A DNA stretch of 64,000 bases. It comes from Mariniradius saccharolyticus AK6. Its GTDB lineage: Bacteria > Bacteroidota > Bacteroidia > Cytophagales > Cyclobacteriaceae. The notes under the pieces were generated by a model, which saw only the letters and a list, made by a program, of their open reading frames with translations, was not told the origin of the DNA and searched no databases. This document shows positions 44,376-53,755 of this stretch, in pieces. Each line of letters begins with the position of its first letter. Positions within the stretch are counted from its first letter, which is position 1. Where the stretch lies: assembly GCF_000330725.2 (NCBI RefSeq), contig NZ_AMZY02000020.1, positions 124,001-188,000 on the forward strand, written 5' to 3'. The position numbers were made by a program, and so were the translations under genes.

Positions 44376-44422
44376 CCCCCACTTTTGGGAAAAGCTACAA
44401 ATTTTGTGGGAAAATGCCCCAC
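44376..44422. promoter_or_regulatory. Extra GTGGG-type sites in mixed orientation upstream of mraZ
   Basis: CCCCCAC (44376-44382, reverse of GTGGGGG), GTGGG (44406-44410) and CCCCAC (44417-44422) are clustered about 200 bases upstream of the MraZ boxes. GTGGG with CCCAC (44418-44422) forms an inverted pair. They may be distal MraZ sites, but they lack the 10-base phasing. Confidence 0.3.
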
Positions 44423-44625
44423 TTCCCGCCAAATCCCTTTCAGAGGGCTTGATCGACATATTTATGACAGTCAAATTTTCTTCAAAATCGGCCAAAATGG
44501 AGCCTATTCGCTGATTTTCTGAGTGATCCCCCTTGGAATCGGGTTTTTCATGGCAGATGAAAAAAACTTCATTTTTTCAATAAATGATTGTGATAATTCA
44601 AACTTTTGGATAGTTTTAGAAAAAA

Positions 44626-44659
44626 GTGGAGAAAAGTGGGGGAAAGTGGTAGAAAGTGT
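44626..44659 (+). promoter_or_regulatory. MraZ-box array of the dcw operon
   Basis: GTG starts four units at 44626, 44636, 44646 and 44656, each exactly 10 bases apart, with GTGG followed by three variable bases and AAA in the first three. MraZ repressors bind tandem TGGGN-type repeats with this 10-base period. The array lies just upstream of the mraZ promoter box, so it should mediate autoregulation of mraZ and the cell-wall cluster. Confidence 0.85.
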
Positions 44660-44671
44660 TTTTCCTTTTCT

Positions 44672-44679
44672 TACTTTTG
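44672..44679 (+). promoter_or_regulatory. -7 promoter box of the dcw operon
   Basis: TACTTTTG matches TANNTTTG perfectly. The start site would be near 44685, 20 bases upstream of the mraZ ATG. A canonical TTTG -33 box is not visible; that position is occupied by the last MraZ boxes. Confidence 0.6.
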
Positions 44680-44706
44680 TAACTACTGTAAACTCAAGAT
44701 AAGCCC

Positions 44707-45147
44707 ATGGGAATTTTCAGCGGTCGATATGAATGCAAGGTGGATCCGAAAGGACGTCTGGCATTGCCTGCCCGGATCAAGGCGGCAATTCCGGATTCCA
44801 ACGGGGATACTTTGGTTCTGCGCCATGGAGACGATGGATGTCTTGCGTTGTACCCCCATGTGGAGTTTAACAAACTTTTAAATCAAGTCAATTCACTTTC
44901 CGACCGTGATCCACTGCACAGGAAGATCAAGCGGGCGTTTTTTGAAGGAATGACTGAGGTGGAGTTGGACAGCGCAGGACGTTTTTTGATTCCCAAGACT
45001 TTTCTACAGGCGGCAGGCATCGATAAAGATGCCTCGGTCAACGGGATGGGTAGCTATGTGGAGATTTGGAATCCCGACAAGTACACCGCCAACAAAATCG
45101 ACGACAACGACGAGCTAACGACCTTGATGGATCAAAATATTCTCTGA
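44707..45147 (+). CDS. mraZ: Transcriptional regulator MraZ
   Basis: This 146-residue protein has two SpoVT/AbrB-like beta modules. The first starts G-R-Y-E-C-K-V-D-P-K-G-R-L-A-L-P-A and the second starts V-E-L-D-S-A-G-R-F-L-I-P. MraZ forms a ring-shaped oligomer that binds its own promoter and controls the division and cell-wall cluster. Here it is the first gene of that cluster, and a four-repeat MraZ box array lies 48-81 bases upstream. rsmH follows after 2 bases. Confidence 0.97.
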   Translation: MGIFSGRYECKVDPKGRLALPARIKAAIPDSNGDTLVLRHGDDGCLALYPHVEFNKLLNQVNSLSDRDPLHRKIKRAFFEGMTEVELDSAGRFLIPKTFLQAAGIDKDASVNGMGSYVEIWNPDKYTANKIDDNDELTTLMDQNIL

Positions 45148-45149
45148 CT

Positions 45150-46055
45150 ATGACGATCCATGAGTACCATATCCCCGTGATGCTAGACCCCTGCATTGAA
45201 GGATTGGCTATTGACCCCAACGGAATTTATGTCGATCTGACATTTGGGGGAGGCGGACATTCACGGGAGATACTCAGCAAATTGGAAAAGGGGCATTTAT
45301 ATGCTTTTGACCAAGATATCGACGCCGAGGAAAACGTCCCGGATAGCCCCAAGATCACTTTCATCCAGGCCAACTTCAGGGATTTCAAAAAGTACCTGAA
45401 ACTCTACGGTGTAAGGGAAGTCGACGGGATATTGGCCGATTTGGGGATTTCGTCCCATCAGATTGACGAGCCGTCCCGGGGATTTTCGACCAGATTCGAA
45501 GGGAAACTGGATATGAGGATGGGCGGAGATATCAAATTGACCGCAAGGGAAATTCTGAATACCTACGAGGAGTCTCGGCTCCACAAGATATTCGGGATCT
45601 ATGGGGAAGTCAAAAATGCCCGCACCTTGGCACAGGCGGTAGTCTCCCAAAGGGTCATCAAGCCATTCGAGACGACTACCGAATTCAAGGCCTTTTTGCA
45701 GCGATATGCGCCAAAGGGAAAGGAATTCAAATACTTCGCACAGGTATTCCAAGCCCTCCGAATCGAAGTCAACGATGAGATGGGTGCCTTGGAGGACATG
45801 TTGACCCAAAGTGTGGATGTGTTGAAGAAGGATGGCAGACTGGTGGTAATGAGCTACCATTCGCTTGAGGACCGGATGGTGAAGAACTTCATCAATAAGG
45901 GAAAATTCCAGGGTGAAGTAGAGAAGGATTTCTTCGGAAACCTGATCAGGCCACTTGAACCACTAACAAGAGGTGCCTTGGTGGCCGATGAAAACGAGGT
46001 CAGCCAGAACCCCAGGGCAAGGAGTGCAAAACTTAGGATTGCAAAAAGAAACTAG
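45150..46055 (+). CDS. rsmH: 16S rRNA (cytosine-1402-N4)-methyltransferase RsmH
   Basis: I start it at the ATG for M-T-I-H-E-Y-H-I-P-V (301 residues), two bases after mraZ; an upstream frame is only mraZ sequence in another phase. It has the S-adenosylmethionine site D-L-T-F-G-G-G-G-H-S at 26-35, the D-L-G-I-S-S motif and the late M-S-Y-H-S-L-E-D-R, all conserved in RsmH (MraW). It methylates N4 of C1402 in the decoding centre of the 30S subunit. ftsL begins 1 base after its stop. Confidence 0.97.
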   Translation: MTIHEYHIPVMLDPCIEGLAIDPNGIYVDLTFGGGGHSREILSKLEKGHLYAFDQDIDAEENVPDSPKITFIQANFRDFKKYLKLYGVREVDGILADLGISSHQIDEPSRGFSTRFEGKLDMRMGGDIKLTAREILNTYEESRLHKIFGIYGEVKNARTLAQAVVSQRVIKPFETTTEFKAFLQRYAPKGKEFKYFAQVFQALRIEVNDEMGALEDMLTQSVDVLKKDGRLVVMSYHSLEDRMVKNFINKGKFQGEVEKDFFGNLIRPLEPLTRGALVADENEVSQNPRARSAKLRIAKRN

Positions 46056-46056
46056 G

Positions 46057-46434
46057 ATGAGCCAAAATACTTTCAAGAAGAAAATTCAGGAAGGAACCTC
46101 CCAAAAGGGTGGCGGGAAAAGCATCTTTTCCCTCATCGAAGAAAAACTCAACGTGACGGGAGTGTTAGGCGAAGGGATCCCGGTGCAGTATGCCCCGCCC
46201 ATCCTGTATGTGGCTTTTGTAGCGCTGATCTACATCTGGAGCAATCACCGCGCGGAGAACATGATCCGGAAGATCGAAAAAACACAGCAAGAGGTGGAGG
46301 ATATCCGCGCGGATGTAACCACCCTTGAGGCAGAATACATGCTCAGCAGCAAACAGTCAGAAGTAGCCAAAAAGACAGCTCCCTTGGGCATCGTCGAAAT
46401 CAAAGAACCACCGGTCAAAATCATCGCCAAGTAG
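46057..46434 (+). CDS. ftsL: FtsL-like septum protein
   Basis: This 125-residue membrane protein has a cytosolic Lys/Gly-rich N-terminus (about 1-45), one transmembrane helix (P-P-I-L-Y-V-A-F-V-A-L-I-Y-I-W), and a periplasmic coiled coil of about 45 residues (E-K-T-Q-Q-E-V-E-D-I-R-A-D-V). This is the size and topology of FtsL, which bridges FtsB/FtsQ to FtsI/FtsW. Sequence identity in this family is low, so the call rests on topology and position between rsmH and ftsI. Its stop overlaps the ftsI start by one base. Confidence 0.85.
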   Translation: MSQNTFKKKIQEGTSQKGGGKSIFSLIEEKLNVTGVLGEGIPVQYAPPILYVAFVALIYIWSNHRAENMIRKIEKTQQEVEDIRADVTTLEAEYMLSSKQSEVAKKTAPLGIVEIKEPPVKIIAK

Positions 46435-48539
46435 TGAATATCAAACGTTCCATAGTACTGCGTGTCAGGGTCGCCTTTTTGGTGGTGGCTTTGTTTGCTG
46501 GGGCAATCTTCTACAGGATTGTCCATTTGCAGTTTGTGGAGGGTGAAAAATGGCAGGCCAAATCCGAGACGATCAACTTTCAGTACCGCCAAGTCAGTGC
46601 GACACGTGGCAACATCTATGCTGCTGACGGAAGCCTGCTGGCAACGAGTTTGCCTTTCTACCGGGTGGTGATTGACCCGATGGTCGCAAAAGAGGACGTA
46701 TTCGCCAAAGGCATCGATTCCTTGGGATTGATGCTCTCGGCTTTTTACAAAGACAAATCAGCCGAATCCTATCGCCGCATGATCAAAGATGCGCGCTCAG
46801 GCAAGAAGCGCTACCTCATCATCAACAGGCAGCAGATTGGGTACCAAGACATGCAAAAAATGTCCAGGTGGCCCATTTTCCGAAATGGTCGCATGGGTGG
46901 CGGAGTCATTTTTGAAAAAGTGGAGAAACGCTACCGTCCCTTCAACAACCTCGCCAGCCGGACAGTCGGATTTGTCAACGAGGACAAATATGGGGTCGGA
47001 ATAGAATACAGCTTCAACGAATACTTGGAGGGCCAAAATGGGAAAGCACTTTTCCAACGGATCGCGGGCGGATCGTGGAAGCCGGTTTTCGACGCCGAGG
47101 ATGTGAAGCCGGATGATGGCTATGACATCCTGACGACTTTGGATGTCAATATCCAGGATGTGGCGGAAACCGCATTGCTTCGGCAACTACAGGCCAAGGA
47201 AGCGGCATTTGGCTGTGTCATCGTGATGGAAGTGGAGACAGGGCATATCAAAGCCCTGATCAATCTCCAAAGAAACAAGAACGGGATCGGCTACGGTGAG
47301 AACTACAATTTTGCCATCGGCGACCAAGGATTGACTGAACCGGGATCTACCTTCAAGCTTCTGTCCATGCTGGCATTGCTGGAAGAGGGCAAGGTGAATC
47401 TTCAGGATTCCATCGATACCGGTAATGGCAGGTTCAAGTTTTACGACCGGTACATGAACGACTCGAAAAAGGGCGGCTATGGCAAGATTACGGTCAAGGA
47501 AGCTTTTGAGAAATCCTCCAACGTCGCGATCTCCCGTTTGGTAGAGCAGCATTTTGGGCATCAGCCGAGCAAGTTCATGGCCTACGTACAGGAAACAGGT
47601 CTTCATCAGCCATTGAGTTTCCAGTTGAAAGGTGAGGGCATCCCCTATTTCAAAACTCCAGGTCAGAAAAATTGGTACGGTACGACCCTGCCGTGGCTAT
47701 CGATTGGGTACGAGGCAAAGCTTACGCCATTGCACACTTTGACCTTTTACAATGCCATCGCCAACAATGGAAAGATGGTGAAGCCGATGCTGGTAAAGGC
47801 TGTGGCAAGGGGAAACCAAATACATGAGCGCTACGACTCCGAAGTGTTGCGAAAAAGCATCGCTTCATCCGGAACGATCGAAAAGTTGCAGCAACTGCTG
47901 GAGGGAGTTGTGCAAAATGGAACCGCCAAAAACATCTACACCGATGAGTACAGGATTGCTGGCAAGACCGGTACGGCGCAGAAACTGATAGATGGACGGT
48001 ATACTCAAAGGTATTATACCTCTTTTGCGGGATATTTTCCAGCCGACAATCCGAAGTATTCTGCGATTGTGGTGATCGACAGTCCGCAGGGATTTGCAGC
48101 TTACGGTGGGGATGTCTCGGCCCCGGTTTTCAGGGAAATCGCCGATAAGATCTATGCGCAGGATCTTCAGCTCAACAAAAAGGAAAACGAAAAGACCTAT
48201 TTGGCAAATGCCACTTTGCCCTATATCCAAGCAGGCAGAGTAGATGAGCTTCAAATGCTTTGCAACAAGTTTGGCATTTCCAACCATGTCGCAGGTGAAG
48301 CGGCGGACGGTTGGGTCAAGTCCGTTCCCGTCAATCGCTCCATACAGTGGAAACCGAATAAGACAGAAGCTCCGGTTGTGCCGGATGTGACAGGGATGTC
48401 GCTTCGGGATGCTTTGTATGTGTTGGAAAACAAAGGAATCAAAGTAGTCTACCAAGGAAAAGGCAGGGTCAAGGGCCAATCCATCAGTCCGGGTACACCT
48501 GCGAACAATGCATATCTGATAAATCTAGTATTAGGGTAA
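46434..48539 (+). CDS. ftsI: Septal penicillin-binding protein FtsI with PASTA domain
   Basis: This 701-residue bitopic transpeptidase starts at a GTG overlapping the ftsL stop. It has an N-terminal membrane helix (about 8-30), a dimerisation domain, and a transpeptidase domain with Ser305-T-F-Lys308 (S-x-x-K), S361-S-N363 (S-x-N) and K511-T-G-T514. A C-terminal PASTA domain lies at about 640-701 (V-V-P-D-V-T-G-M-S-L-R-D-A). E. coli FtsI has no PASTA domain. In Bacteroidota it is common and may sense peptidoglycan. The enzyme crosslinks septal peptidoglycan. Confidence 0.95.
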   Translation: MNIKRSIVLRVRVAFLVVALFAGAIFYRIVHLQFVEGEKWQAKSETINFQYRQVSATRGNIYAADGSLLATSLPFYRVVIDPMVAKEDVFAKGIDSLGLMLSAFYKDKSAESYRRMIKDARSGKKRYLIINRQQIGYQDMQKMSRWPIFRNGRMGGGVIFEKVEKRYRPFNNLASRTVGFVNEDKYGVGIEYSFNEYLEGQNGKALFQRIAGGSWKPVFDAEDVKPDDGYDILTTLDVNIQDVAETALLRQLQAKEAAFGCVIVMEVETGHIKALINLQRNKNGIGYGENYNFAIGDQGLTEPGSTFKLLSMLALLEEGKVNLQDSIDTGNGRFKFYDRYMNDSKKGGYGKITVKEAFEKSSNVAISRLVEQHFGHQPSKFMAYVQETGLHQPLSFQLKGEGIPYFKTPGQKNWYGTTLPWLSIGYEAKLTPLHTLTFYNAIANNGKMVKPMLVKAVARGNQIHERYDSEVLRKSIASSGTIEKLQQLLEGVVQNGTAKNIYTDEYRIAGKTGTAQKLIDGRYTQRYYTSFAGYFPADNPKYSAIVVIDSPQGFAAYGGDVSAPVFREIADKIYAQDLQLNKKENEKTYLANATLPYIQAGRVDELQMLCNKFGISNHVAGEAADGWVKSVPVNRSIQWKPNKTEAPVVPDVTGMSLRDALYVLENKGIKVVYQGKGRVKGQSISPGTPANNAYLINLVLG

Positions 48540-50003
48540 ATGAAGGCACTGAAAGACATATTGTACAAAGTATCCCTGACCTCGACCATTGGAGACATGG
48601 AAGTGGGCGTGAGCGATATTGTCTTTGATAGCCGCAAGGTCGGCTCGGGGTCTGTCTTTGTAGCCGTTGCAGGCACGCAAGTAGACGGTCACTCCTTCAT
48701 TTCCACAGCTCTTGAAAAAGGAGCAAAAGCCATCGTTTGTGAAAAACTGCCGGAATCTTTGCAGGAGGGCATCACCTATGTGCAGGTACTGAATTCCGCA
48801 AAAGCACTCGGCATCATGGCTTCCAATTATTATGAAAATCCATCTGAAAAGTTGAAGCTCGTGGCGGTGACTGGTACCAATGGTAAAACCACCACCGTCA
48901 CGCTTCTTTATCAGCTTTTCATCGAAATGGGATATAAAACGGGCCTGCTTTCCACGGTGGAAAACAGGATCAACGACCAAGTGGTACCCGCCACGCACAC
49001 GACTCCGGATGCACTCAGCATTCAGGTTATGCTAAAGCGGATGGTGGAGGAAGGGTGCACGCACTGCTTCATGGAGGCGAGTTCGCATGCGATCGTGCAG
49101 GAGCGAATGGCCGGTCTGCATTTGGCAGGAGCGGTATTCACCAATATTACCCATGACCATTTGGATTACCACGGAAGCTTTGACGAATACATCAAAGCCA
49201 AGAAAAAACTTTTTGACGAGTTGCCAAAAGACGCCTTTGCACTGGTCAACGCTGATGACAAGCGTGGGCCTGTCATGCTTCAAAACACCAAAGCCCAAGG
49301 CTTGACTTTTGGGCTCAAGTATCCGGGCGATTTCAAGGCCAAGATCCTATCCAATACCATCGACGGTCTGGAATTGGACATCAACAACAGACAGATATGG
49401 TTTAGGCTGATCGGACAATTCAATGCTTATAACCTACTCGGAGTGTATGCCACGGCCGTGCTTTTGGGGGAGGATGAAGAAGAAGTACTGATGCAGCTAT
49501 CCAAAGTGGAGGGTGCCCAAGGGAGATTTGACAAGATCTCGCTCTACGGCATCACAGCCATTGTTGATTATGCCCATACACCAGATGCCTTGGAAAATGT
49601 GCTCAAAACCATTCAAGGTGTACGAACAGGCGGCGAACAGGTATTGACGGTTGTTGGCTGCGGCGGAAATAGGGATAGGACCAAACGGCCCGTGATGGCG
49701 AAGATTGCCACCCAACTCTCCGACAAGGTGATCCTGACTTCTGACAATCCAAGGGATGAAGAGCCGATGGCGATTCTGCGCGAAATGGAGGCAGGGGTAA
49801 ATCCGGTCGATATGAAAAGGACGCTGATCATCGAAGACAGACGGGAGGCGATCAAAACCGCAGTCCTGATGGCAAAAAAGGGTGACATTATCCTGATTGC
49901 AGGCAAGGGTCATGAGACCTATCAAGAAATCAAAGGTGTGAAACATCCATTTGACGACAGGCAGGTGGTGAGGGAAATGCTTCATTTAATGAACAAGAAC
50001 TGA
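48540..50003 (+). CDS. murE: UDP-MurNAc-tripeptide synthetase MurE (diaminopimelate-adding type)
   Basis: This 487-residue cytosolic ligase has ATP loop G-T-N-G-K-T-T-T (about 112-119) and the substrate motif D-N-P-R at about 402-405. D-N-P-R is the signature of meso-diaminopimelate-specific MurE, so the peptidoglycan should be of the DAP type, as expected for Bacteroidota. It adds the third residue of the stem peptide. Its ATG directly follows the ftsI stop, and mraY starts 1 base after its own stop. Confidence 0.96.
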   Translation: MKALKDILYKVSLTSTIGDMEVGVSDIVFDSRKVGSGSVFVAVAGTQVDGHSFISTALEKGAKAIVCEKLPESLQEGITYVQVLNSAKALGIMASNYYENPSEKLKLVAVTGTNGKTTTVTLLYQLFIEMGYKTGLLSTVENRINDQVVPATHTTPDALSIQVMLKRMVEEGCTHCFMEASSHAIVQERMAGLHLAGAVFTNITHDHLDYHGSFDEYIKAKKKLFDELPKDAFALVNADDKRGPVMLQNTKAQGLTFGLKYPGDFKAKILSNTIDGLELDINNRQIWFRLIGQFNAYNLLGVYATAVLLGEDEEEVLMQLSKVEGAQGRFDKISLYGITAIVDYAHTPDALENVLKTIQGVRTGGEQVLTVVGCGGNRDRTKRPVMAKIATQLSDKVILTSDNPRDEEPMAILREMEAGVNPVDMKRTLIIEDRREAIKTAVLMAKKGDIILIAGKGHETYQEIKGVKHPFDDRQVVREMLHLMNKN

Positions 50004-50004
50004 T

Positions 50005-51216
50005 ATGCTATACCCGATTTTTGACTATTTGGACAGCGTTTTAGATGTGCCCGGCACGGGGGTGTTCCGCTATATTTCCTTCAGGGCGGGGATGGCAGCG
50101 CTATTTTCGTTGATCATCACCATCACTTTTGGAGCCAGCATCATCAATTGGATCCGAAAAAAGCAAATAGGCGAGACGGTAAGGGATTTGGGTCTAGAGG
50201 GGCAAGCCGCCAAAAAAGGAACCCCCACCATGGGTGGTATGATGATCATCGCAGGCATAGTGATACCGACGCTTTTATTTGCCAATCTCAACAATGTATA
50301 CATTATCCTGCTCCTTGTTTCCACGATTTGGTTGGGGACAATTGGGTTTTTGGACGACTATATCAAAGTATTCAGGAAGAACAAGGAAGGCTTGGCAGGC
50401 AGATTCAAGATCACCGGTCAGATTGTGATTGGAATCATTGTGGGCGTTACGCTTTATTTCCACGAGGATGTGGTGGTGAGGGAGTTCATGAATCCTGTTT
50501 CCATTGAGGAAGGCATTGTGGATACTCCTGCCTACAAGGATGTGAAGGTTGCTAAGACAACCATACCATTTACCAAAAACAACGAGCTCAATTATGAGAA
50601 CATTCTCGGGTTTTTGGGAGAGGACTTGACGCCGGTTTTGTACATCCTGCTTGTCATTTTCATCATCACGGCAGTTTCAAACGGTGCAAACATTACCGAC
50701 GGCATAGATGGATTGGCTGCCGGGACCTCGGCCATCATCGGCCTGACGATCGCCATTTTCGCTTACATCAGTGGCAACGCCATTTTCTCCCAATACCTCA
50801 ACGTGATGTTCATACCCAATTCGGGAGAGCTTGTGATTTTCTGTGCGGCCTTTGTCGGTGCCTGCGTTGGGTTTTTGTGGTACAATGCCTTCCCTGCACA
50901 AGTCTTTATGGGTGATACGGGCAGCCTGATGCTGGGCGGTGTGATCGCCGTGTTGTCTTTGACTTTGAGAAAGGAACTGCTCATCCCGGTGCTTTGCGGG
51001 ATTTTCTTGGTGGAAAATCTCTCAGTCATCATGCAGGTGAGCTATTTCAAATACACCAAGAGAAAATACGGGGAGGGCAGGAGGATTTTCCTGATGTCCC
51101 CCCTGCACCACCATTACCAAAAGAGGAATATCCATGAGGCCAAGATCGTGACACGTTTTTGGATTGTGGGGATTCTACTGGCCATTATCACATTGGCAAC
51201 TTTGAAATTGAGATAA
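50005..51216 (+). CDS. mraY: Phospho-N-acetylmuramoyl-pentapeptide-transferase MraY
   Basis: This 403-residue membrane protein has about 10 helices and the conserved cytosolic loops [23 protein letters not shown] and M-G-D-T-G-S-L, followed by P-L-H-H-H-Y. These carry the Mg2+-binding aspartates and the His cluster for UDP-MurNAc-pentapeptide. It makes lipid I on undecaprenyl phosphate. The protein is about 40 residues longer than E. coli MraY, mainly in an extra loop at about 170-200 that is common in Bacteroidota. Confidence 0.97.
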   Translation: MLYPIFDYLDSVLDVPGTGVFRYISFRAGMAALFSLIITITFGASIINWIRKKQIGETVRDLGLEGQAAKKGTPTMGGMMIIAGIVIPTLLFANLNNVYIILLLVSTIWLGTIGFLDDYIKVFRKNKEGLAGRFKITGQIVIGIIVGVTLYFHEDVVVREFMNPVSIEEGIVDTPAYKDVKVAKTTIPFTKNNELNYENILGFLGEDLTPVLYILLVIFIITAVSNGANITDGIDGLAAGTSAIIGLTIAIFAYISGNAIFSQYLNVMFIPNSGELVIFCAAFVGACVGFLWYNAFPAQVFMGDTGSLMLGGVIAVLSLTLRKELLIPVLCGIFLVENLSVIMQVSYFKYTKRKYGEGRRIFLMSPLHHHYQKRNIHEAKIVTRFWIVGILLAIITLATLKLR

Positions 51217-52569
51217 ATGCAGAAACTGATCGCCATACTGGGAGCTGGAGAAAGCGGAGTCGGGGCAGCCTTGCTGGCCACGCGGGAAGGCTTTGCCGTA
51301 TGGGTTTCCGATATGGGCATGATCAGTCCAGCGAGAAAGGAAATGCTTGTTTCGGCCGGAATTCCTTTCGAGGAAGGAGGACATTCTGAAGAGAAGATTT
51401 TGGCAGCTGTGGAAATCATCAAGAGCCCGGGCATTCCTGACAAGGCTCCCTTGGTCAAAAAAGCCAAGGAAATGGGCATTCCTGTCATCGATGAGTTGGA
51501 GTTTGCTTTCAGGTATTCCAAGGGGAAAGTCATCGCCATCACCGGAACCAACGGAAAGACCACTACGACGCTATTGACTTACCATTTATTGAAAAAAGGT
51601 GGCTTGGATGTCGGCTTGGGCGGAAATGTAGGTGAAAGCTGGGCAGGACAATTGGTCCATGGAGACAAAAAATGGTGGGTCTTGGAAACGAGCAGCTTTC
51701 AAATCGACGGCTTCAAGTCCTTTCGTCCTGCCATCGCGATCTTGACAAACATCACACCCGATCACTTGGATCGGTATGAATACAAACTGGAAAATTATGT
51801 TGCCTCCAAGGCCTCCCTGTTCAAAAAAATGGAAGTAGCGGACGCAGCCATTTTCTGGGAAGACGACGAATTAATTCAGACGGGACTGGGGAAGGTAAGT
51901 ATGCGGGCCACTTGCTACCCCGTTTCGCTGAAGCATCAGCCTACTGTTGGAGGATACTTTGATGGCGACACCATTCAACTTCAAACAGGGAGCAAAAACC
52001 TCAAGCTCAATCCTGAGGAGATGGTGCTCAAAGGAACGCACAACATGCTCAATACCATGTTTGCTGCCTCTGCGGCCTTATTGGCAGGTGTGTCAGCGGA
52101 GGCGATCCGTGAGGGATTGGCAGATTTCCAAAATGCCGCACATCGGATGGAACCTGTTGCCACGATCGACGGCGTCGCATTTGTCAATGACAGCAAAGGT
52201 ACCAACGTGGACGCGACCGCATATGCCTTGGCCTCTTACAAGCAGCCAATCATTTGGATTGCAGGCGGGATTGACAAGGGCAACGATTACTCAGTCTTGT
52301 ACCCCACCACCGACACGCAGGTCAAAATGCTGATTTGCCTCGGTGTGGACAATGAAAAACTGAAAAAGGCATTTGGGGGCAGGATTCCCCAAATCAAAGA
52401 AACCCAGGATATCCGGGAGGCCGTGGCTTGGGGATTGGAATATGGAAAAGCGGGGGACGTGGTGCTCCTTTCTCCCGCATGTGCAAGCTTCGACTTGTTC
52501 AAAAATTATGAAGATAGGGGCAATCAGTTCAAAGCCGCTGTGGAAGCAATCAAACCTTCAGCATCATGA
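51217..52569 (+). CDS. murD: UDP-MurNAc-L-alanine:D-glutamate ligase MurD
   Basis: This 450-residue cytosolic ligase has an N-terminal Rossmann-like domain (G-A-G-E-S-G-V-G-A-A), ATP loop G-T-N-G-K-T-T-T near 110, the central-domain N-I-T-P-D-H-L-D-R motif and F-V-N-D-S-K-G-T-N near 322-330. It adds D-glutamate to UDP-MurNAc-L-Ala. It directly abuts mraY and overlaps ftsW by 4 bases (ATGA), so the wall-precursor and division genes are tightly coupled. Confidence 0.97.
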   Translation: MQKLIAILGAGESGVGAALLATREGFAVWVSDMGMISPARKEMLVSAGIPFEEGGHSEEKILAAVEIIKSPGIPDKAPLVKKAKEMGIPVIDELEFAFRYSKGKVIAITGTNGKTTTTLLTYHLLKKGGLDVGLGGNVGESWAGQLVHGDKKWWVLETSSFQIDGFKSFRPAIAILTNITPDHLDRYEYKLENYVASKASLFKKMEVADAAIFWEDDELIQTGLGKVSMRATCYPVSLKHQPTVGGYFDGDTIQLQTGSKNLKLNPEEMVLKGTHNMLNTMFAASAALLAGVSAEAIREGLADFQNAAHRMEPVATIDGVAFVNDSKGTNVDATAYALASYKQPIIWIAGGIDKGNDYSVLYPTTDTQVKMLICLGVDNEKLKKAFGGRIPQIKETQDIREAVAWGLEYGKAGDVVLLSPACASFDLFKNYEDRGNQFKAAVEAIKPSAS

Positions 52570-53741
52570 TGCAGGATTTTAAAAATTGGATAGACAGAAA
52601 CCTCAAGGGCGATCCCATCATTTGGGGAATCGTGATCATCCTGTCTATCATCAGCATCGTGGTCGTGTATTCGGCGACAGGTTCTTTGGCCTATAAGAAA
52701 AGTGGTGGTGATACAGAGAAATACCTGCTGGACCATTCCATCATGATTGCCCTCGGGCTATTTGTGATGTGGCTGGCACATAAGATTCCCTACAGATTCT
52801 ATGGGATCATCGGCAAGTCGCTCCTCTTCGTGTCTGTTCCATTGTTGTTGATTACCTATATTTTCGGATCCTCCATCAATGAAGCGAATCGTTGGCTCAC
52901 CATTCCGGTCATCAACCGGGCATTCCAGCCTTCTGACATTGCCAAACTGGCGCTCATCGCCACCTTGGCCTCGCTGCTTGCCAAAAGGCAGAAGAATATC
53001 GATGACTTCAAAAATGCTTTCCTGCCCATGATCGTGGTCATCGGCTTGGTCTGCGGACTGATTGGACTCGCCAATATGTCCACGGCGATCCTCCTGCTGT
53101 CCACCTGTCTGTTGCTCCTGTTCATTGGAAGGGTGCCCATGAAATACATCGCCATGGTGATCTTGGTCGGAGCCTTGTTTTTGACTTCTGCGGTCTTTCT
53201 CGGCCAACGGGGCAGCACGTTTTTCTCCAGGATCGAGCGCTTCATGGATGCGGATGAGATCCCTTTCCAAGCCGAGCAATCATTTATTGCTATTTCTACC
53301 GGCGGCATTGCCGGAAAGGGACCAGGCAAATCAGAACAGAGAAACACCCTTCCGCACCCATATTCAGACTTCATCTACGCCATTATCATTGAGGAATATG
53401 GCATGATCGGCGGCGCGACGGTACTCTTCCTTTACCTCGCTTTGCTCTATCGCGGGATGCGGATTGTAGCATCTTCGACCAAGCCTTTTGGGGGCTTATT
53501 GTCGGCGGGTCTGAGCTTTGCGCTGGTACTGCAGGCGATGGTCAATATGGCCGTGGCTGTTGGCCTCGGACCGATCACAGGGTTGCCATTGCCCTTGCTC
53601 AGCATGGGCGGTACATCCTTGATGTTTACAGGATTTTCCATGGGAATTATCCTGAGTATCAGCAGGGGCGACCATCAGGATTCTGCCGAGGCAGTTTCGG
53701 AGGGCGGAAATAAATTGAGAAAATCATTTCAACCGGCTTAG
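52566..53741 (+). CDS. ftsW: FtsW/RodA-family septal glycosyltransferase
   Basis: This 391-residue polytopic protein has about 10 transmembrane helices and the SEDS landmarks R-W-L-T-I-P, the long extracellular region with H-P-Y-S-D-F-I-Y-A-I-I, and the C-terminal M-G-G-T-S-L-M. It polymerises lipid II at the septum together with FtsI. Start overlaps murD by 4 bases. Position between murD and murG is the standard ftsW slot, which favours FtsW over RodA. Confidence 0.95.
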   Translation: MMQDFKNWIDRNLKGDPIIWGIVIILSIISIVVVYSATGSLAYKKSGGDTEKYLLDHSIMIALGLFVMWLAHKIPYRFYGIIGKSLLFVSVPLLLITYIFGSSINEANRWLTIPVINRAFQPSDIAKLALIATLASLLAKRQKNIDDFKNAFLPMIVVIGLVCGLIGLANMSTAILLLSTCLLLLFIGRVPMKYIAMVILVGALFLTSAVFLGQRGSTFFSRIERFMDADEIPFQAEQSFIAISTGGIAGKGPGKSEQRNTLPHPYSDFIYAIIIEEYGMIGGATVLFLYLALLYRGMRIVASSTKPFGGLLSAGLSFALVLQAMVNMAVAVGLGPITGLPLPLLSMGGTSLMFTGFSMGIILSISRGDHQDSAEAVSEGGNKLRKSFQPA

Positions 53742-53755
53742 GCCAAAAAGATAAA

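Larger units (their letters stand above)
44255..44706. other. Regulatory gap between the TlpA-like gene and mraZ
   Basis: These 452 bases hold no gene. The mraZ-proximal part contains the MraZ boxes (44626-44659) and a -7 promoter box (44672-44679). Further upstream a cluster of GTGGG-type sites lies at 44376-44422. Confidence 0.6.
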
